NCBI GenBank assembly: GCA_938018155.1
Contig: CALIIG010000048.1
Coordinates: 1 to 7,570 of the forward strand
Length of the DNA: 7,570 nucleotides
From: an uncultured Prevotella sp.
GTDB lineage: Bacteria; Bacteroidota; Bacteroidia; Bacteroidales; Bacteroidaceae
Reading direction: 5' to 3'
The notes beneath the pieces were generated by a model, which had not been told where the DNA came from, did no database searches, and saw only the letters and a program-made list of their open reading frames with translations. Both the position numbers and the translations under genes were made by a program. This document shows, in pieces, positions 4,625-7,570 of the stretch; within the stretch, counting starts at the first letter, position 1, and the number at the start of each line of letters is the position of its first letter.

Positions 4625-6127
4625 ATGTCAGAAGAGTTAGAGACTAAAGGTCAGGATTCTGTAATGCAACAGAACCAGAGTACAGAAGGCGGCCGCGAAG
4701 GTTATTCACGTCTTTCAGGTAATCAAAAAGAATATCCGTCAGGAACGGGACGTCCGCAACGCCCGCGTATCCATACAACACGTGCGTATAGCACCGACCG
4801 TAGTGCCAAACCTGAAGAAGGTGGCTTCCGTCCCGAGGGCTTCGGAGCCAGTCTTCAGCAGGGCAATGAAGCGTCGCACGCACAGTATAGCGGTTATCAG
4901 CCGCGTGGAAATTATCAGCCTCGTCAGGGTTCTTATGTACGTCCTCATTATAATAATAATGGTGAAGAGGGTGGTTATCAGCCTCGTCAGGGCGGCTATC
5001 AACATCGCGAAGGTGGTTATCAGCCCCGTCAGGGCGGTTATGGCCAGCACGAAGGCGGTTACCAGCCACGCCAGGGAGGATACAATCGTCCCCGTTTCGG
5101 TAATAATGATGAGGGTGGAGGCTATCAGTCCCGCCAGGGAAGTTATCAGCCTCGTGAAGGCGGCTATCAGCCCCGTCAGGGTGGTTACGGTCGCCCGCAA
5201 GGCGGTTATCAGCCCCGTCAGGGTGGTTACGGTCGTCCGCAAGGCGGTTATCAGCCTCGTCAGGGTGGCTACGGACGTCCCCAGCAAGGTGGTTACGGTC
5301 GCCCGCAAGGCGGTTATCAGCCCCGTCAGGGCGGCTACGGACAGCGTCCCGGCTACGATCCCAATGCAAAATACAGTTTGAAAAAGCGTATCGAATATAA
5401 GGAAGAGCATATCGATCCCAACGAGCCGATCCGCTTAAACAAGTTCTTGGCCAATGCAGGTGTGTGCTCACGCCGTGAGGCTGACGAGTTTATCCAGGCA
5501 GGAGTAGTAAGTGTAAACGGCAAGGTTGTTACTGAATTGGGTACAAAAGTGCTTCGTTCGGATGAAATAAAATTCCATGATCAGCCGGTATCTATTGAAA
5601 AGAAGGTTTATGTTCTGCTCAATAAGCCGAAGGATTATGTTACTACAAGCGACGACCCCCAGCAGCGTAAAACCGTAATGGACCTCGTAAAGGGTGCATG
5701 TCCTGAGCGCATTTATCCCGTGGGACGCCTTGATCGTAACACAACCGGTGTGCTTTTGCTCACCAATGATGGCGATATGGCCAGCAAACTTACGCATCCA
5801 AAGTTCTTAAAGAAGAAGGTATATCACGTATTTCTGGATAAGAATGTGGCCATGACCGACCTGCAGAAGATTGCCGAAGGCGTCGAACTCGAGGACGGAG
5901 AAGTGCATGCAGATGCTATCGAATACGCCAATGATGAGGCACATAACCAGGTAGGTATCGAGATTCACAGCGGTAAAAACCGTATTTTCGAGAGCCTTGG
6001 TTACCGTGTTATCCGCCTCGACCGTGTGCAATTTGCCGGATTGACAAAGAAAAACCTTCGTCGTGGCGACTGGCGTTTCCTTACAGAACAGGAAGTTGAT
6101 ATGCTCCGCAGCGGCATGTTCGAGTAA
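4625..6127 (+). CDS. 23S rRNA pseudouridine synthase (RluB/RsuA family) with a long Gly-Tyr-Gln-Pro-Arg repeat tail
   Basis: It converts a uridine in rRNA to pseudouridine; RluB-type enzymes act on helix 89 of 23S rRNA. The ATG at 4625 gives 500 residues and MSEELETKGQD; an upstream TTG at 4589 reads through the leader hairpin and is less likely. Residues 1-89 are low complexity. Residues 90-243 are a repeat tract with seven copies of YQPRQGGY plus variants. An S4 RNA-binding domain starts near R270 (RLNKFLANAGVCSRREADEFI). The catalytic domain follows, with motif II GRLDRNTTG and catalytic aspartate D370. Oddity: motif III reads GKNRIFESLGY (around 451-459), whereas relatives read NRIVRRIF; four residues including two arginines seem to be missing. 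The C terminus (AGLTKKNLRRGDWRFLTEQEVDMLR) is normal. The E. coli-style symbol rluB is plausible, but the target site cannot be proved here. asnS follows after 45 bp. Confidence 0.93.
   Translation: MSEELETKGQDSVMQQNQSTEGGREGYSRLSGNQKEYPSGTGRPQRPRIHTTRAYSTDRSAKPEEGGFRPEGFGASLQQGNEASHAQYSGYQPRGNYQPRQGSYVRPHYNNNGEEGGYQPRQGGYQHREGGYQPRQGGYGQHEGGYQPRQGGYNRPRFGNNDEGGGYQSRQGSYQPREGGYQPRQGGYGRPQGGYQPRQGGYGRPQGGYQPRQGGYGRPQQGGYGRPQGGYQPRQGGYGQRPGYDPNAKYSLKKRIEYKEEHIDPNEPIRLNKFLANAGVCSRREADEFIQAGVVSVNGKVVTELGTKVLRSDEIKFHDQPVSIEKKVYVLLNKPKDYVTTSDDPQQRKTVMDLVKGACPERIYPVGRLDRNTTGVLLLTNDGDMASKLTHPKFLKKKVYHVFLDKNVAMTDLQKIAEGVELEDGEVHADAIEYANDEAHNQVGIEIHSGKNRIFESLGYRVIRLDRVQFAGLTKKNLRRGDWRFLTEQEVDMLRSGMFE
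5159..5344 (+). repeat. In-gene tandem repeat, 42-bp units (14 codons)
   Basis: Three adjacent 42-bp units at 5159-5200, 5201-5242 and 5243-5284 encode GGYQPRQGGYGRPQ. A 24-bp partial unit (5285-5308) and a fourth, diverging 36-bp unit (5309-5344) follow. The first two units differ at only two bases, so they are recently duplicated rather than only selected at protein level. Older, more diverged copies of the same peptide extend upstream to about 4892. Because units are multiples of 3 bp, gain or loss of a copy keeps the frame. Confidence 0.9.
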
Positions 6128-6172
6128 AACCGTATCATAACGGGTATAACAAAAGAGAACATTCAGGTAATT

Positions 6173-7564
6173 ATGAAAAGAGTAAAAGTTGTCGATGCGC
6201 TTGTTAGCACCGATTATGGAAAGGATATAACGGTAAAGGGATGGGTACGCTCGCATCGCAGTAGCAAGGCTGTCGACTTTATTGCCTTAAATGATGGCTC
6301 TACCATTAAGAATATACAGGTGGTAGTTAGCCCTGAAACAATGGATGCTGAACAGCTGAAAACCATTACCACAGGGGCGTGCATCAGGGCTGCCGGTACG
6401 CTTGTTGAAAGCCAGGGAGCGGGTCAGAGCGTAGAGATTCAGGCGAAAGAGATCGAAATTTACGGTCTGTGTCCAGGCGATTACCCTATGCAAAAGAAGG
6501 GCCAGAGCTTTGAATATATGCGCCAGTACGCTCATATGCGCCTGCGTACAAATACGTTTGGTGCCGTCTTTCGCATACGTCACAACATGGCTATCGCCGT
6601 TCACCGTTACTTTCATGAGCATGGTTTCTACTACTTCCATACGCCACTGATAACAGCCAGCGATGCAGAGGGAGCAGGAGAAATGTTTCAGGTAACTACC
6701 CTTAACCTTGAACGGGTAGCAAAAGGCGGTAAGGTTGAGTATGATAAAGACTTTTTTGGAAAGAAAACAAGCCTTACCGTGTCGGGTCAGCTCGAAGGTG
6801 AGCTGGGAGCAACAGCCTTAGGTGCCATCTACACCTTTGGCCCGACGTTCCGTGCTGAAAACAGCAATACACCGCGTCACCTGGCTGAATTCTGGATGAT
6901 TGAGCCGGAAGTTGCCTTCATGGACAAGGACGAGCTGATGAATTTAGAGGAGGATTTCATTAAGTATTGCGTGAACTGGGCACTGACTAACTGCAAGGAC
7001 GACCTGGATTTCCTTAATAAAATGATCGACAAGACGCTTATTGAGACGTTGGAATCGGTTGTTAACGAAGACTTTGTACGTCTTCCTTACACAGAAGGAA
7101 TAAACATATTGGAGGAGGCTGTAAAGGCTGGTCATAAGTTCGAGTTCCCGGTAACGGGATGGGGAATGGACCTTGCCTCGGAGCATGAACGCTATCTGGT
7201 AGAGGAGCATTTTAAGCGACCGGTTATCATGACTGATTATCCCGCAGAGATAAAAGCCTTTTATATGAAGAAGAATACGGACGGACGTACCATGCAAGGC
7301 ACCGATGTTCTGTTCCCTCGTATAGGTGAAATTATCGGCGGTTCGGTGCGAGAGGAGAGCTATCAGAAACTTACCGACGAGCTGAAACGCCGTGGAATGG
7401 ACAAGAATAACTACTCGTGGTATCTTGATACGCGCAAGTATGGCTCATGTCCACATGCTGGTTTCGGTCTTGGTTTTGAACGATTGATACTCTTTGTCAC
7501 CGGAATGCAGAATATTCGTGACGTTATTCCTTTCCCCCGTACGCCGAAAAATGCCGAGTTCTAA
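6173..7564 (+). CDS. asnS: Asparaginyl-tRNA synthetase
   Basis: This class II aminoacyl-tRNA synthetase charges tRNA-Asn with asparagine in the cytoplasm. It has 463 residues, the usual size. An N-terminal OB-fold anticodon-binding domain spans about 17-105 ([22 protein letters not shown]). A linker, [23 protein letters not shown], leads to the catalytic core. Motif 1 lies around [18 protein letters not shown]. Motif 2 is [17 protein letters not shown], with the ATP-binding arginine R227. Motif 3 is GFGLGFERL at 430-438 with R437, followed by the normal [11 protein letters not shown] ending. The start at 6173 matches the family's N terminus ([10 protein letters not shown]), and a weak AGG lies 6 bp upstream of the ATG. 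The 45-bp gap after the pseudouridine synthase has no clear terminator or promoter, so co-transcription is likely. The ORF is complete, ending 6 bp before the window edge. AsnRS rather than AspRS is indicated by the missing GAD insertion domain and overall sequence. Confidence 0.97.
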   Translation: MKRVKVVDALVSTDYGKDITVKGWVRSHRSSKAVDFIALNDGSTIKNIQVVVSPETMDAEQLKTITTGACIRAAGTLVESQGAGQSVEIQAKEIEIYGLCPGDYPMQKKGQSFEYMRQYAHMRLRTNTFGAVFRIRHNMAIAVHRYFHEHGFYYFHTPLITASDAEGAGEMFQVTTLNLERVAKGGKVEYDKDFFGKKTSLTVSGQLEGELGATALGAIYTFGPTFRAENSNTPRHLAEFWMIEPEVAFMDKDELMNLEEDFIKYCVNWALTNCKDDLDFLNKMIDKTLIETLESVVNEDFVRLPYTEGINILEEAVKAGHKFEFPVTGWGMDLASEHERYLVEEHFKRPVIMTDYPAEIKAFYMKKNTDGRTMQGTDVLFPRIGEIIGGSVREESYQKLTDELKRRGMDKNNYSWYLDTRKYGSCPHAGFGLGFERLILFVTGMQNIRDVIPFPRTPKNAEF

Positions 7565-7570
7565 ACTTGT

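Noticed and set aside
4644..5471. Long open frames on the - strand (4644-5471 and 4739-5410) and in another + frame (4782-5381) across the repeat tract
   Set aside because: They mirror the GYQPRQGGY repeat: units are multiples of 3 bp and happen to lack stops in several frames. The resulting peptides are low complexity with no family resemblance, and the + frame ending in the S4 and catalytic domains is clearly the real one.
6130..6143. CCGT/ACGG stem between the pseudouridine synthase and asnS as a terminator
   Set aside because: Only four pairs, a 6-nt loop and no T-run; the genes are 45 bp apart and likely co-transcribed.

Overview
The window looks like part of a Bacteroidota chromosome, most likely Prevotella-like. 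This rests on the family flavour of the proteins: a 448-residue PurB, a pseudouridine synthase with a long repetitive N-terminal tail, and a NosD/NosF/NosY set of the kind found with clade II N2O reductases. It is also supported by the general lack of Shine-Dalgarno sequences and by an exact TAnnTTTG promoter element before purB. All genes are on the + strand. I cannot name the species.

Layout. Positions 1-2533 hold the end of a nitrous oxide reductase maturation cluster: nosD (5' end outside the window), nosF and nosY. They are packed so tightly (4-bp overlap, then a 6-bp gap) that they must be one operon; nosZ and nosL would be expected upstream. NosF and NosY form an ABC transporter that works with the beta-helical periplasmic protein NosD to mature the copper centre of NosZ. 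Positions 2534-3138 are a 605-bp gene-free stretch rich in symmetry: a 12-bp perfect inverted repeat, a weak terminator-like hairpin, five exact-period 22-bp palindromic units (2749-2858) that can fold into a long hairpin, two small inverted repeats, and the purB promoter.

From 3139 the genes are housekeeping: purB (purine synthesis, 3139-4485), a RluB/RsuA-family 23S rRNA pseudouridine synthase (4625-6127) and asnS (asparaginyl-tRNA synthetase, 6173-7564). The last two are 45 bp apart and probably co-transcribed.

Most worth a second look: (1) the five-unit 22-bp array; (2) the pseudouridine synthase, which appears to lack four residues of the conserved NRxVRR motif III, as if 12 bp had been lost between short CGTATT repeats; (3) the same protein's roughly 150-residue Tyr/Arg/Gln/Gly repeat tail, encoded by nearly identical 42-bp DNA repeats. 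I do not see a clearly new multi-gene system; the novelty candidates are these smaller features.
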